This document shows positions 9,783 to 18,468 of a DNA stretch of 64,000 bases, in pieces. The stretch's first letter is position 1, and the number at the start of each line of letters is the position of its first letter. Source of the stretch: Acidimicrobiaceae bacterium (GTDB lineage: Bacteria > Actinomycetota > Acidimicrobiia > Acidimicrobiales > RAAP-2); assembly GCA_003151235.1 (NCBI GenBank), contig PLWZ01000056.1, positions 1-64,000 on the forward strand, in the 5' to 3' direction. Both the position numbers and the translations under genes were made by a program. The notes beneath the pieces were generated by a model. It had not been told where the DNA came from, did not search any database, and saw nothing but the letters and a program-made list of their open reading frames with translations.

Positions 9783-10226
9783 ATGGCCACCTCTGTGATC
9801 GGGCGGGGCGAGGGAGCCGAGCGCTACAGCGCCCGGGGAAGCATGATGTTCTTCAAGGCGCTGGCGCGAGACGACGACGGCGACCTCTCGCTGATGGAGC
9901 GCACACTCCCGCCCGGTGGGCGTCGCCCGCCTGCGCACCGTCACACGAACTGTTCCGAGGCGTACTTCGTGTTGGACGGGCTGGTCTCGGTGACCATCGA
10001 GGGCGAAGAGCTCACCGTCGGGCCCGAGGGCTTCGTGCTGGTCCCTCGTGGCACGGCGCACACGTTCGGAAACGCCGGCGAGTCCGAGGCCCGCCTGCTG
10101 GTGATCCATGCCCCGGCGATGGACGCGTACTTCGCGGGTCTCCACGATCTGTGGAATCGGGACGAGCCACCATCACCTGACGAGGAACGATCGCTCATGG
10201 CCCGATTCGGAATGGAAACCCTGTAG
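9783..10226 (+). CDS. Cupin-domain protein
   Basis: A 147-residue protein with one conserved cupin barrel. Motif 1 is seen as PPAHRHTNCSEAYFVLDG and motif 2 as PRGTAHTFGNAG, with histidines and a glutamate suited to bind a metal. The ATG at 9783 lies 23 bp after the acyltransferase stop, so it is likely in the same operon. The function (isomerase, dioxygenase or sensor) cannot be assigned. Confidence 0.85.
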   Translation: MATSVIGRGEGAERYSARGSMMFFKALARDDDGDLSLMERTLPPGGRRPPAHRHTNCSEAYFVLDGLVSVTIEGEELTVGPEGFVLVPRGTAHTFGNAGESEARLLVIHAPAMDAYFAGLHDLWNRDEPPSPDEERSLMARFGMETL

Positions 10227-10277
10227 CAACCGGGCCAATCTGGTCCTGTCCGCTGGCTCGGTTGGTTCAGAGGAGAC

Positions 10278-11012
10278 ATGCACTACCTGGAATTCTTGGG
10301 ACGGGTGCACGCCGTACTGTCCCCGCGGACATACCTGGAGGTCGGCGTCCGCGACGGCGACAGCCTCTCGCTCAGTCGCTGCCGGAGCATCGGCATTGAC
10401 CCCGCATTCGCGGTGACACGAGAACTGGTGGGCCCGACACAACTGGTCAAGAAGACCAGTGACGCCTACTTCGAGTCGCTCGGGACCACCCGACCGTTCG
10501 GCAAGCGCCCGGTCGATCTCGCGTTCATCGACGGCATGCACCTGTTCGAGTGCGCGATCCGGGACTTCGCCAATATCGAGCGCTTCGCGGAGTGGTCGAC
10601 GGTGACGATATTCGACGACGTCCTCCCTCGTGATCAGGACGAAGCGGCCCGGTACCGACACACCGAGGCATGGGCGGGCGACATCTTCCGGGTCCCGTTC
10701 GCATTGAAGGAGACCCGTCCCGACCTCATCGTGCTGACGGTCGACACCCAACCCACGGGCCTCATGCTGGTGTTCGGACTGGATCCGAACTCAACTGTCC
10801 TCGGCGATCGGATTGGTGAACTCTTCGTCCGCCACGTTGCTGCGGACCCCCAGGTGGTCCCAGCGGAGGTGATTGCGCGATCGGAGGCCCTGGAGCCCGA
10901 GGCGGTCCTCGAACTTCCGGTTTGGGAGGTACTCCGGGCCGGGCGCGGGGTGCATTCGCCTGCGGTCGGCCGCGGCTCGATTCTCAGGGCGTTGGGGCTT
11001 CCACACGACTGA
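10278..11012 (+). CDS. Class I SAM methyltransferase-like protein (Methyltransf_24 type)
   Basis: A 244-residue protein with a Rossmann-like N-terminal half. TYLEVGVRDGDSLSLS resembles motif I, and PVDLAFIDGMHLFE followed by TIFDDVLPRD resembles the acidic post-motifs of the Methyltransf_24 family that acts on sugars or small molecules. The C-terminal 60 residues are not recognised. Its 3' end overlaps the convergent hydrolase gene by 29 bp. No partner glycosyltransferase is nearby. Confidence 0.7.
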   Translation: MHYLEFLGRVHAVLSPRTYLEVGVRDGDSLSLSRCRSIGIDPAFAVTRELVGPTQLVKKTSDAYFESLGTTRPFGKRPVDLAFIDGMHLFECAIRDFANIERFAEWSTVTIFDDVLPRDQDEAARYRHTEAWAGDIFRVPFALKETRPDLIVLTVDTQPTGLMLVFGLDPNSTVLGDRIGELFVRHVAADPQVVPAEVIARSEALEPEAVLELPVWEVLRAGRGVHSPAVGRGSILRALGLPHD

Positions 11013-11901
11013 GGAACTCGCCGACCACCTCCATGCACCGCTCGCGTTCTTCGGCGTGGCACATGTGCGAGCTCTCCTCGAACAGGACCCACTCGGAGCC
11101 GGCGATCCCGTTGTGGACGGTCTCTGCGATCGTGGGCGTCGCCTCGTCGTGACGTCCCGACATGACGAGCGTCGGCACTTCGATTTCGCCCAGCCTGCCG
11201 ACGATGTCCCAGTCCTTCAGTAGGCCGGTCACGTGGAACTCACTAGGTCCGTTCATCACGTTGTATACCTCTGAGTTGGCCGCGAGCTTGTCGAATGTCC
11301 GCTGCACGTAGTCGGGCCACGGATCGAGTCGGCACAGATGACGTCGGTAGTAGGCCATCATCGCTTCCTCATACCCCGGGTCGTCGGTCGTCCCGTCGGC
11401 TTCGTGGCGACGCAGCGTCGCCTCGACATCAGCCGGGAGAAACGAGCGCAACCGGTTGGCCTCGCTCACCCACTGCGTCATGCTCGCCGGCGAGCTCTCG
11501 ATGACCAGGCTGAGTACCCCGGCAGGCTGCGTCAGCGCGTACTGCATCGCCAGCATGCCGCCCCAGGACTGGCCGAGGAGGTGCACCCGGTCAAGACCGA
11601 GGGCCGTGCGGACAGCGTCGATCTCCTCGACGAAGAGGTCCGTCGTCCACATCGCCGGATCGTGGGGCGACGCAATCCCCGAGTTTCCGCACCCGAGCTG
11701 GTCGTAGAAGACGACCTCACGGCCCGTGGTAGCGAGGTCCCCGAAGGGTTCCAGATAGTCCGATGGGGCGCCGGGTCCGCCGTGGAGACACAGCAGCGGC
11801 GGATGGCTCGCCGAGGCGTCCGCTCCAACAACGCGAAACCAAACCGGGAAGCCGTAGAAGTCGATGGTGCCTTCCCGGCCCGCTGGCGTCGACGCCGTCA
11901 C
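10984..11901 (-). CDS. Alpha/beta hydrolase, proline iminopeptidase-like (S33)
   Basis: A roughly 305-residue alpha/beta hydrolase. The oxyanion-hole segment LCLHGGPGAPSDYL, the nucleophile elbow GQSWGGML and FYDQLGCGNS are typical of prolyl iminopeptidases that release N-terminal proline. The catalytic aspartate is expected in MSGRHDEATP and the histidine in EESSHMCHAE. The GTG at 11901 forms a GTGA overlap with the stop of the upstream GNAT gene and is preferred; a start 30 bp earlier is possible. Translational coupling with the acetyltransferase is likely. Confidence 0.88.
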   Translation of the reverse strand: MTASTPAGREGTIDFYGFPVWFRVVGADASASHPPLLCLHGGPGAPSDYLEPFGDLATTGREVVFYDQLGCGNSGIASPHDPAMWTTDLFVEEIDAVRTALGLDRVHLLGQSWGGMLAMQYALTQPAGVLSLVIESSPASMTQWVSEANRLRSFLPADVEATLRRHEADGTTDDPGYEEAMMAYYRRHLCRLDPWPDYVQRTFDKLAANSEVYNVMNGPSEFHVTGLLKDWDIVGRLGEIEVPTLVMSGRHDEATPTIAETVHNGIAGSEWVLFEESSHMCHAEERERCMEVVGEFLSRVEAPTP

Positions 11902-12545
11902 GTCGCGCGAGGTTCGCGACGCATCGTCCACAGCGGCGGGCCCTTCTTTACCGGGTGTAGCTCGTCGACGACCTCGTAGCCGAATCGGCGGTAGTAGGCC
12001 AGGTTCTCGACCTTCTGCGTCTCGAGATAGCTCGGGAGCTGGTCTCGGTCGGCCAGTCGGTAGACGTGATCCTGCAGTGCCGCCCCGACTCCCCCGCGTT
12101 GCGCGGTCGGCTCGACCACCAGCAACTCGAGGTACCAGAGCGACTCGCGGGGATGGACCTTGTCGATCGCAACCAGGTATTTCGTCCCAGACACGAGGGC
12201 GGGTGGGCGAGTGACTAGCGCCCAGAACGCGAATCGAGCCTGCCTCATCTGCGCGAGCACAGGCAGCGGATACCCGCCGGGATGCATAAACGCGGCCACT
12301 CCAATGAGCTTGCCGTCATCGGCTCGAACCCCCAGCACGAGCCCTCGATCCCCGAGCGCACCGAGCGCACCCCGCCAGTAGATCTTGAGGCCCCGAAGTC
12401 GGAGGCGTTCGTTCGGGCTGAGGAAGCAGAAGAACGCGTCGTCGGCGAAAGCCGCTGTCGCCACCCCCGCCGCCTCCTTCAGCGTGGCCGCGTCGAGCGT
12501 CAGGGTCTCGACGGTCAGCCCACCGGGAACCTGGGGCGAGTCCAT
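11898..12545 (-). CDS. GNAT-family N-acetyltransferase
   Basis: A 215-residue GNAT acetyltransferase. The acetyl-CoA binding motif A is visible as LELLVVEPTAQRGGVGAALQ near residues 143-162, and motif B as AYYRRFGYEVVDE near the C-terminus. It heads a two-gene operon with the proline-iminopeptidase-like hydrolase through a 4-bp overlap. The acceptor is unknown; small molecules or amines are common for this subgroup. Confidence 0.88.
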   Translation of the reverse strand: MDSPQVPGGLTVETLTLDAATLKEAAGVATAAFADDAFFCFLSPNERLRLRGLKIYWRGALGALGDRGLVLGVRADDGKLIGVAAFMHPGGYPLPVLAQMRQARFAFWALVTRPPALVSGTKYLVAIDKVHPRESLWYLELLVVEPTAQRGGVGAALQDHVYRLADRDQLPSYLETQKVENLAYYRRFGYEVVDELHPVKKGPPLWTMRREPRAT

Positions 12546-12792
12546 CGATACAGTGTGGTCGGCCCGGGAGGTTGCAACAACACCGGGTTCCCGGCAACCC
12601 GACGGATCCGGGCTCGACCCTCCCGATCGCCGCCTCCCAGCCCTGTTCCCGGGCGGCCCGGCTGACGTCTGAGTATGGATCCCGCCCGAAATTGAGTAGC
12701 GCCGTACTCATGCGCTCTCCGTGGCCGGCCGTCACACTCGACTCACGGGCTCACGCCCAAACGACCCGAGAAGTCACGCACAAAGGAGACAA

Positions 12793-13198
12793 ATGGGACT
12801 GTTTGACAAAATGAAGGACGCTCACTGCCCAGGCCAAGAGCGCGATGGCCAACCTGGGCACCATGCAGGGCGTGCCGGCCGGGATGTCCACTGCGGCTCC
12901 GGCCAACATGGATGAGATGCTGCGCCATCGCGACCTCACCCAGAAGCTGAAGGCTTCCGGCGTCGAGGCACCGGCCGTCATCACGGCCATCAGGCGCGGC
13001 GAGGCGGACCCATTGAGCGGCTCGATCAAGACCTAGGTCGACCTCAACATCAAGCCGGCTGATGGCGACGCCTACCCGGCGACGGTCAAGCAGGCGATGC
13101 TGCCTGCATGGCTCGACACGCTGTCCGCCGGCGAGGCCGTCACCGTCAAATACGACCCCGACAACCGCACTTCCGCCCTGATCTATGGGGGTGTGTGA
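12793..13198 (+). pseudogene. Decayed small SHOCT-associated protein gene (frameshift plus in-frame stop)
   Basis: The start is clear: AAAGGAG at 12783-12789, then ATG at 12793, giving MGLFDKMKDA. After about ten codons (near 12822) the coherent reading moves to another frame and continues TAQAKSAMANLGTMQG and onward. At 13034-13036 a TAG interrupts it, after which the same frame continues sensibly (DLNIKPADGDAYPATVKQAM) to the TGA at 13196-13198. Two separate lesions argue for a pseudogene, or for one real lesion plus one sequencing error. The family of the body is not recognised. It overlaps the following 31-codon gene by GTGA. Confidence 0.6.
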
Positions 13199-13290
13199 CC
13201 TTGGGATTGTTCAAGGATTTGAAGAAGTCGGGACTGATCGACGAGGCTCAGTACCAGGCCAAGAAGCAAAAGCTGATCGACGAGCTGTAA
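13195..13290 (+). CDS. Very small SHOCT-domain protein
   Basis: A 31-codon frame starting with GTG at 13195, overlapping the preceding stop as GTGA. The peptide has the short C-terminal (SHOCT) oligomerisation motif: LFKDLKKSGLIDEAQYQAKK then KLIDEL. SHOCT is normally the tail of a larger protein, so this may be a separated C-terminal piece that was once fused to, or is coupled with, the decayed gene upstream. Expression is uncertain. Confidence 0.5.
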   Translation: MTLGLFKDLKKSGLIDEAQYQAKKQKLIDEL

Positions 13291-13358
13291 CCGTGTGCGC
13301 CCTCAGCAGCAATCTCACAGCACATTTCACTGAGCCCCACGAGCAGCCCGATGACGCA

Positions 13359-13646
13359 ATGGCCCACTGGCGGACGAACCGACCGGCGTGGCTCCCGGAT
13401 CACTACCGAGAGATCGACAACTCCTACAACTCGGTGACCTGGGAGTGGCGCCACATCGGGTGGCCCATGCGGATCATCCCGTTCGCCGGCTTCTTCGGTG
13501 GCGCCACCTGCTACCGGATCACCGCGCTCTTCGAGAGCGACGGAGCCTTCGGCTCGAGCATCCCGGTAAACGGCCAAGCGGACCTGAAGACCCAGGAAGC
13601 CGTCAGCTCGGCCGCGCAGCGGTACGAACCGGGCGGGGCGATTTAG
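13359..13646 (+). CDS. Hypothetical protein, about 95 residues
   Basis: A short frame beginning MAHWRTNRPAW, with a hydrophobic stretch MRIIPFAGFFGGATCYRI that could be one membrane segment. A GTG start at 13293, three bases after the SHOCT stop, would add 22 residues. No family is recognised and no strong SD is seen. It ends 9 bp from the convergent CoA-transferase gene. Confidence 0.4.
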   Translation: MAHWRTNRPAWLPDHYREIDNSYNSVTWEWRHIGWPMRIIPFAGFFGGATCYRITALFESDGAFGSSIPVNGQADLKTQEAVSSAAQRYEPGGAI

Positions 13647-13655
13647 TCGACCGCG

Positions 13656-14885
13656 CTAGCGGTCCGGTTGCACCGCCGCGGAGTCGGCGCTGCCCCGGGT
13701 TCGGAGCACGCCGCTCACCTCGAGTGCCGTGATCTCTGCGTCGGTAAGGCCCACCTCTTTGAGGACCTCCCGGTTGTGCTGACCGATGAGCGGTGCATGA
13801 CTGCGGACCGACGCCGGGCTCTTGCTGAAGCGGACCGGCGGGGGCACGAGCTTGTAGGGGCCTGCCACCGGATGCTCGGCTTCGGGCAGCTCGTCGATGA
13901 CATCGTCCAGGTCGGCAGACTCCGCCGCCGGGATGGACTCCCTGCGGCAGATTTCCAACCAGTCTTGGGTGGTGCGGGTGGCCATCACCGAGTCGAGGGT
14001 CGAGTACACGAACGAGGTGTGCTGATACCGGCCCTCCCGTGACAGGCGCGGGTCGCCAACCAGATCGTCCCGTCCGCCCGCCCGCAGCAACGCCGCCCAG
14101 TGTGCGTCCAGGTACGGGAACGTGGCGATCCAGCCGTCGATGGTCCGCTGCGGCCGGCGATCGGGCGTCAGGATGCGTTGATATCCCGTCCTGCGCTCCG
14201 CCCGGCTCTCGCCGCTCATCGCACCGGCCCCGTGCTCGACCAACATGAACGCACGCAAGGCGTCCACCATGGGGACCTCGATCTCCTGGCCCTCGCCGGT
14301 GCGCTCCCGATGGAGGAGCGCCGCCAGGATGGCATATGTCAGCACGAGGCCCGAAACCTTGTCGGCGATCAGTGTCGGAGCCATTGCGGGTGTGCCGGTC
14401 GCGCGTCGAACGACGTCGGGCACCCCGCCTGCGGCCTGGATGATGTCGTCGTACGCGGGCTCGTCGGCCTGTGGGCTGTCGGAAGGGAACCCGTGGGCCC
14501 GGCAAAAGACTACGTCCGGCCGAACGGCGGCGACGCTGTCATAGCCGAGACCGAGCCGGTTGAGCGGGCCGGGGCGCAGGTTGGTCACGAACACGTCGCA
14601 GGTGGCTGCGATCCGCAGCACGGCGGCCAATCCGGACGGCGCCTTCAAGTCGAGGGCAACGTTTCGCTTGTTGCGCAGCAGGTTGAGTGAGACGTCAGAA
14701 AGCTGACGCACCGGTCCGGGCCCCATGCCCCGGTTCGTGTCGCCACGCCCGCTTTCGATGGAGATCACGTCGGCGCCGAGATCACCCAGCACCTGGGTCG
14801 CGAGGGGCCCCATCACGACCGAGGTGAGGTCGAGCACCCTTATGCCGTCCAAGGGGCCAGCCCCCGTCCGGTTGCTCGTCACCAT
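13656..14885 (-). CDS. Family III CoA transferase (CaiB/BaiF type)
   Basis: A 409-residue class III CoA-transferase, which moves CoA between carboxylic acids. It opens GPLDGIRVLDLTSVVMGPLA and carries NVALDLKAPSG; the catalytic aspartate is expected in PAYDDIIQAAGG. VMATRTTQDWLEICR is typical of the linker domain. The ATG at 14885 is preceded by GGGAGG six bases upstream, so the longer extension was rejected. No acyl-CoA dehydrogenase or enoyl-CoA hydratase is adjacent to suggest a substrate. A second paralogue lies at 28657. Confidence 0.9.
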   Translation of the reverse strand: MVTSNRTGAGPLDGIRVLDLTSVVMGPLATQVLGDLGADVISIESGRGDTNRGMGPGPVRQLSDVSLNLLRNKRNVALDLKAPSGLAAVLRIAATCDVFVTNLRPGPLNRLGLGYDSVAAVRPDVVFCRAHGFPSDSPQADEPAYDDIIQAAGGVPDVVRRATGTPAMAPTLIADKVSGLVLTYAILAALLHRERTGEGQEIEVPMVDALRAFMLVEHGAGAMSGESRAERRTGYQRILTPDRRPQRTIDGWIATFPYLDAHWAALLRAGGRDDLVGDPRLSREGRYQHTSFVYSTLDSVMATRTTQDWLEICRRESIPAAESADLDDVIDELPEAEHPVAGPYKLVPPPVRFSKSPASVRSHAPLIGQHNREVLKEVGLTDAEITALEVSGVLRTRGSADSAAVQPDR

Positions 14886-15028
14886 GTGCCCTCCCATCGC
14901 GCAAGCTCCGTTCAGCCGCGAGTCTGTCATCGGCCGCCACCCGACGAGTAACGACCAGGGGTTCCGACGTTCGGCTACCGTCCCCACATACGCACCTCCG
15001 GAGCTCGCGGCCACCTAGGAACCTTCAA

Positions 15029-15415
15029 CTGTCCGACGAACACACCAAACGAACCGTCGGCGACCACGCCACGATCTTCCACAACCCGAGTTGCTCGAAC
15101 AGTCGAGGCGCTCTCGGACTGCTGAAGGAGTGTTCGGTCGACCACGAGGTCGTCGAGTACCTGGTCACACCTCCGGACCGCGAGGCGCTGGAGATGATCG
15201 TCGCGAAGCTCCTCAATCCGGTGACAGAGCTCGTCCGGACGACCGACCCGAAGTTCGTGGCGCTCGGCCTCGACCCGACGGCCTACGTGACACCCGATCA
15301 GATCGTTGATCTCTTGCTCGAGCACCCCGAGCTCATGCAGCGCCCGGTTGTGATGAAGGGCGATCGAGCGGTGATCGCTCGCCCGAGCGATCGGATCTCC
15401 GAGGTCCTCGCCTAA
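15029..15415 (+). CDS. ArsC/Spx-type arsenate reductase-like protein
   Basis: A roughly 128-residue thioredoxin-fold protein of the ArsC family. The sequence ATIFHNPSCSNSRGALGLL has the catalytic cysteine in the family's NPxCSxSR pattern, and LLNPVTELVRTTDPKFVALG plus MQRPVVMKGDRAVIARP match the rest of the fold. No ATG, GTG or TTG occurs upstream in frame, so the best start is CTG at 15029, eight bases after AGGA. It resembles the YfgD branch; no arsenite pump is nearby, so a role in arsenate resistance is not assured. Confidence 0.8.
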   Translation: MSDEHTKRTVGDHATIFHNPSCSNSRGALGLLKECSVDHEVVEYLVTPPDREALEMIVAKLLNPVTELVRTTDPKFVALGLDPTAYVTPDQIVDLLLEHPELMQRPVVMKGDRAVIARPSDRISEVLA

Positions 15416-15493
15416 GCCTCCGCGGCGAACACTCGGGTCACCATCTCTCGATCCGAACCCGGAGCGCAGGTCGGACCGCGGAGCCGCGGGTGG

Positions 15494-17041
15494 CTAGAGG
15501 GTCGGCGGAAACGTCGGAGCGCGCCGGGCCTGCGCTGCGTGTTCAAAGGAGTGGGCCAGGCCGATGAGCACGCGCTCGCTCCAAGCCGGGCCGACAAACG
15601 AGAGGCCCATCGGCAGGCCGTGTGCAAAACCCGCAGGAACGGTGATGTGCGGGTAACCGGCGACGGCCGCCGGACTGGAGAAGCTGTCGAGGTGGTGGTC
15701 GCCGTTCACGAGGTCGGTAGTCCACGCCGGCCCGCTCGTCGGCGCGATCAGCGCGTCGAGCTGGTTGGCCGAGATCGCGTCATCGAGGTTCTGGCGAGAA
15801 TGCCGCCGGCACCGGGACAACGCCTTCACATAGTCCTCGCTCGTCAACGCCCCACAGTTCTCGGCCTGCTCGAATAACTCCTGCCCGAACCACGACATCT
15901 CCGCGTCGCGGTGCAGTTCGTTCCAGGCGATGACGTCCTTCAGGCTTGCCACCGGAGCGTCGGGAGCAAACTCGGCCAACCAGACCGGAAGTCCCGCCTT
16001 CAGCTCGTGGAGAAGGACGATGAGTTCGTCCTCCTCGGGCCCGCCGGGTAGCTCCACCGGATCGACGAGAACAGCTCCCGCCGACCCGAGCGTCGACAGG
16101 GTCCGGCCGAATACCTCGCGGACGTCCGGGTGGACCGCCGTCGTCCGGACCACGCCCAAACGTGCCCCCTCGAGGCTCGCCGGATCCAGGAACTGGGTGA
16201 AGTCCATTGCCTGGGCACTGGCCGTGGACCCGTCCTGGGGGTCCGGTCCACCAATCGCGGACAGCAGGGCCGCCGCGTCGGCGACCGTCCGGGTCATCGG
16301 TCCCGCCGTGTCCTGCGTGCTCGAGATCGGGATGATCCCGTCCCGGCTGACCAGGCCCACGGTGGGCTTCAGTCCGACCAGGCAGTTGACCGAAGCGGGT
16401 GAGACGATCGACCCGTCGGTTTCGGTGCCCACCGCCACGGCGGCCAGATTGGCCGCAATGGCGGCGGCCGAACCCGAGCTCGAGCCGCTTGTGTTCCGGT
16501 CGAGCGCATACGGGTTGCGGGTCAGGCCGCCGCGGGCGCTCCAGCCGCTGCTGGACCGGGTTGACCGGATGTTGGCCCATTCACTCAGGTTCGTCTTCCC
16601 GAGGATGACGGCCCCCGCCTCGCGCAAGCGCACAACAAGGTGTGCGTCGCGCAAGATTTTGACCCCCACGAGCGCCAGCGATCCGGCCGTCGTGTCCATG
16701 CGGTCGGCCGTGGCTATGTTGTCCTTCAGCAGGACCGGAATGCCGTGCAAAGGGCCCCGCAACCGGTTGGCCCGTCGTTCTTCGTCGAGCATGTCGGCGA
16801 TCTCGAGCGCATCGGGGTTCACCTCGAGTACCGAACGGATGGTCGGCCCCCGCTCGTCGAGGGACCGAATTCGTTCGATGTAGGCACCCGCGAGTGATCG
16901 TGCGGTCAGCCGGCCGGACTCCATCTCGGCCTGCAAGCCGATGACCGTGGCTTCGAGGTAGGGGAAGTCCGACCCTGGGACGGGCGGCTGGGCAGCTACC
17001 AGGCTCACCGAACGTTCCGGCCCTCGGTCAGGCGGGTCCAA
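15494..17041 (-). CDS. Amidase signature (AS) family amidase
   Basis: A 515-residue amidase with the Ser-cisSer-Lys triad: lysine 106 in VLLKDNIATADRMDT, the cis-serine within SGSSSGSAAA (187-189), and the nucleophile serine 211 in GTETDGSIVSPAS. The usual GGSIRxP motif is altered to DGSIVSP, so specificity may differ. Length is normal. It may hydrolyse a small amide or act as a peptide amidase. It stands alone between the ArsC-like gene and the nickel permease. Confidence 0.92.
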   Translation of the reverse strand: MDPPDRGPERSVSLVAAQPPVPGSDFPYLEATVIGLQAEMESGRLTARSLAGAYIERIRSLDERGPTIRSVLEVNPDALEIADMLDEERRANRLRGPLHGIPVLLKDNIATADRMDTTAGSLALVGVKILRDAHLVVRLREAGAVILGKTNLSEWANIRSTRSSSGWSARGGLTRNPYALDRNTSGSSSGSAAAIAANLAAVAVGTETDGSIVSPASVNCLVGLKPTVGLVSRDGIIPISSTQDTAGPMTRTVADAAALLSAIGGPDPQDGSTASAQAMDFTQFLDPASLEGARLGVVRTTAVHPDVREVFGRTLSTLGSAGAVLVDPVELPGGPEEDELIVLLHELKAGLPVWLAEFAPDAPVASLKDVIAWNELHRDAEMSWFGQELFEQAENCGALTSEDYVKALSRCRRHSRQNLDDAISANQLDALIAPTSGPAWTTDLVNGDHHLDSFSSPAAVAGYPHITVPAGFAHGLPMGLSFVGPAWSERVLIGLAHSFEHAAQARRAPTFPPTL

Positions 17042-17202
17042 ATGTGGGACCTGCTCGCCTCGTAAATCGCTGGCCCACGATGGTCCACCAACCCACCTCC
17101 CGCCACGGTGATCAGCCGATCATGGTAGCGACAGGCATCCCGTCGATCCTGATCGAACAGACACTCGGCCCTCTAGGCGTGCGCCAGCCAATACGAGACC
17201 GA

Positions 17203-18351
17203 TCAGCTAGTTATGACCCTCTCCGCGGACTGGCGGTGCAGCATCTTGGCGTCCCACTTCGCTTCGACATTGGCCAAGCGCCAGTAGAGGAGGGCAACGA
17301 CCCACGTCGCGACGAACGCCCCGACGATGGCGAATCCCGCCGTATTGATGTTGAAGCCCTGGACGAACTTGAAAAAGGGGTCGTTCAGGTTCGCCTCTTG
17401 CCCGACGAGGCTGAGGATCTCGATGGTGCCGATGAAGAAGGCGACAAAGACCGAGAGGCCGGTGATGGTCAGGTTGTAGAAGACCTTGCGGATGGGCTTC
17501 GCGAACGCCCAGTCGTAGGCGAAGTTCATGAAACAGCCGTCCAGAGCGTCGAACAGGCTCATCCCGGCGGCGAAGAGAATCGGCAGCGACAAGATCGCGT
17601 AGAACGGCAGGCCGCCCGCCACCGCGGTCCCGGCGAGAACGAGAAGGCCAACCTCAGTGGCGGTGTCGAAGCCCAGGCCGAAGAGAATGCCGACCGGGTA
17701 GATCTTCCATGGCGTGTCGATCCGCTTCGCGTAGCCACCGAAGAACCGGTTCATCAGGCCGCGGTTGCTCAATTGCCGCTCGAGCTCGTCGTTGTCGTAT
17801 CGCCCGGACTTCATCTCCCTATAGACCTTCACGATGCCGATCATCACGACGAGATTGAGCGCAGCGATCAGGTAGAGAAAGCCGCCCGAAACCGAGGTCC
17901 CGATGACGTTGGTGGTCTTGTGGAGAGCGGACGAGTTGTCGCCCACCTGAGCGTCAAGGGCCCGGATACCGAAGTTCAGGAATATGGCGAGCACGAACAC
18001 GACGGTCGAGTGTCCAAGCGAAAAGAAGAACCCGACGCTCAGGGGTCGCTTGCCGTCGTTGACGAGCTTCCTCGTCGTGTTGTCGATGGCGGCTATGTGG
18101 TCGGCGTCGAACGCGTGCCGCATGCCGAGTGTGTACGCCAGCACCCCCGTTCCGAAGCCGAACAGGCCCGTCTTCGAGATGTGGAAGTGGTGGCCGACCG
18201 CTGCCGCCAACAGTCCCCAGCCGACGACGTTGAGCGAGACGATCGCGAGCGCCATCCCCCCGACCCGCAGCCATTCCTGCGGCGTGAGCCCATTGCGAAG
18301 CTTGGCCAGGCGGGATTGGGGGATCGTTTCGTAGACGATGGAGTCGGTCAC
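17203..18351 (-). CDS. NiCoT nickel/cobalt permease (HoxN/NixA family), first copy
   Basis: A 382-residue secondary transporter. It contains the NiCoT signature RHAFDADHIAAIDNTTRKL around residue 75 and the second signature LGFDTATEVGLL, with about eight hydrophobic segments. These proteins import Ni2+ and/or Co2+ at high affinity. It is divergent from an NmtR-like metal sensor 114 bp away and close to a histidine-rich peptide and a Fur-family gene, which points to nickel. Its paralogue at 30168 is instead behind a cobalamin riboswitch. Confidence 0.95.
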   Translation of the reverse strand: MTDSIVYETIPQSRLAKLRNGLTPQEWLRVGGMALAIVSLNVVGWGLLAAAVGHHFHISKTGLFGFGTGVLAYTLGMRHAFDADHIAAIDNTTRKLVNDGKRPLSVGFFFSLGHSTVVFVLAIFLNFGIRALDAQVGDNSSALHKTTNVIGTSVSGGFLYLIAALNLVVMIGIVKVYREMKSGRYDNDELERQLSNRGLMNRFFGGYAKRIDTPWKIYPVGILFGLGFDTATEVGLLVLAGTAVAGGLPFYAILSLPILFAAGMSLFDALDGCFMNFAYDWAFAKPIRKVFYNLTITGLSVFVAFFIGTIEILSLVGQEANLNDPFFKFVQGFNINTAGFAIVGAFVATWVVALLYWRLANVEAKWDAKMLHRQSAERVITS

Positions 18352-18430
18352 TCGGGTCTTTCTTTTGGAGTCACTCCTTCATAGAAACCTAACCCAATTG
18401 CGACTAGGACGCAGTAAGCCCCCCCAGCGT

Positions 18431-18468
18431 TTGACATGTATATATGCGCATGTAAACATGCCTACATG
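18431..18468 (+). promoter_or_regulatory. Promoter and dyad operator of the NmtR-like gene (leaderless)
   Basis: TTGACA at 18431-18436, a 17-bp spacer and AAACAT at 18454-18459 form a plausible sigma-70 type promoter, with the ATG at 18466 seven bases beyond the -10 box, implying a leaderless mRNA. A perfect 6-2-6 dyad, GCATGT-AA-ACATGC (18448-18461), covers the -10, and a wider ACATG...CATGT pair flanks the spacer. The location suits an ArsR-type repressor that would also control the divergent permease. Confidence 0.7.

Noticed and set aside
17044-18384. 446-codon plus-strand frame
   Set aside because: Antisense to the first NiCoT permease. A similar antisense frame occurs opposite the second NiCoT (29958-31334), as expected when both genes have the same codon bias.
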